Of a stretch of 64,000 nucleotides of DNA, positions 63,942-64,000 are shown piece after piece. The notes under the pieces were generated by a model. The model was not told the DNA's origin. It searched no databases and saw nothing but the letters and a program-made list of their open reading frames with translations. Numbering within the stretch: the stretch's first letter is position 1; each line of letters begins with the position of its first letter. The stretch is taken from NCBI GenBank assembly GCA_963989385.1, contig OZ022508.1, positions 27,860,166 to 27,924,165 on the forward strand. Reading direction: 5' to 3'. The position numbers were made by a program, and so were the translations under genes. The DNA is from Ctena decussata. Its lineage: Eukaryota; Mollusca; Bivalvia; Lucinida; Lucinidae.

Positions 63942-64000
63942 CAGCTAGTGTTATGCCGTTTTGCGGCCGTAAAACGTCTCCCCGTTCATCATCCATAGTG
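63942..64000 (+). repeat. Dispersed repeat (ATCATCCATAGTG family), cut by window end
   Basis: CACTGCAGCTAGTGTTATGC, TGCGGCCGTAAAACGTC and TTCATCATCCATAGTG match 46253-46315. Confidence 0.7.

Noticed and set aside
1..64000. A new multi-gene defence, biosynthetic or mobile system
   Set aside because: I looked for clustered co-oriented genes and enzyme signatures on both strands. Apart from one host gene and retrotransposon polymerases there are no substantial coding regions.

Overview
This is nuclear DNA of a metazoan, most likely a bivalve mollusc. The coding signal is split into short exons with GT/AG borders, intergenic DNA is AT-rich, and the window is saturated with short inverted-repeat elements, tRNA-derived SINEs, non-LTR retrotransposon pieces and minisatellites of kinds I associate with bivalve genomes. 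The clade assignment (perhaps a venerid clam) rests on recognising repeat style, not on any search.

Only one host gene is well supported. Five plus-strand exons (432-529, 5280-5406, 8244-8420, 11643-11824, 13742-14089) join with matching phases into a 309-residue C-terminal part of a protein with sequons, spaced cysteines and a C-terminal membrane segment. I do not recognise its function. Its 5' end lies before base 1. Intron 1 holds two exon-like duplicated blocks (3810-3930 and 4956-5070), and two possible further exons follow the stop (14090-14224, 14799-14992).

The rest is repeats. An almost fully palindromic ~240 bp element ('E family') is present 11 times, and two copies tightly flank exon 3. 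A fold-back family ending near GGTTATAAAACTT has four copies. Three compact TTAA-flanked elements have different terminal inverted repeats (2371-2995, 16004-16471, 56684-57230), and two of them sit inside other elements. Identical 21 bp inverted ends occur 7.5 kb apart around 17.6 and 25.1 kb. From 28 to 35 kb lies a zone of SINEs nested in, or interrupted by, other elements, including a dated series: CR1/Jockey-like remnant, then SINE insertion. From 37 to 50 kb there are fold-back elements built of minisatellites; the most striking is 44692-45557, made of an 18 bp unit with the palindromic core TCGAAATTTCGA.

At 52.9-55.0 kb there is a young, 5'-truncated RTE-clade retrotransposon with a nearly intact reverse transcriptase. 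It is broken by a 52 bp tandem duplication. A second young copy with a 5' inversion and a perfect 12 bp target duplication lies at 58.9-59.2 kb, and an old minus-strand fragment at 25.7-26.1 kb. The last 4 kb hold only one TIR element and old repeat pieces. I found no CRISPR, phage, plasmid or bacterial gene, no functional tRNA or rRNA gene, and no multi-gene system.
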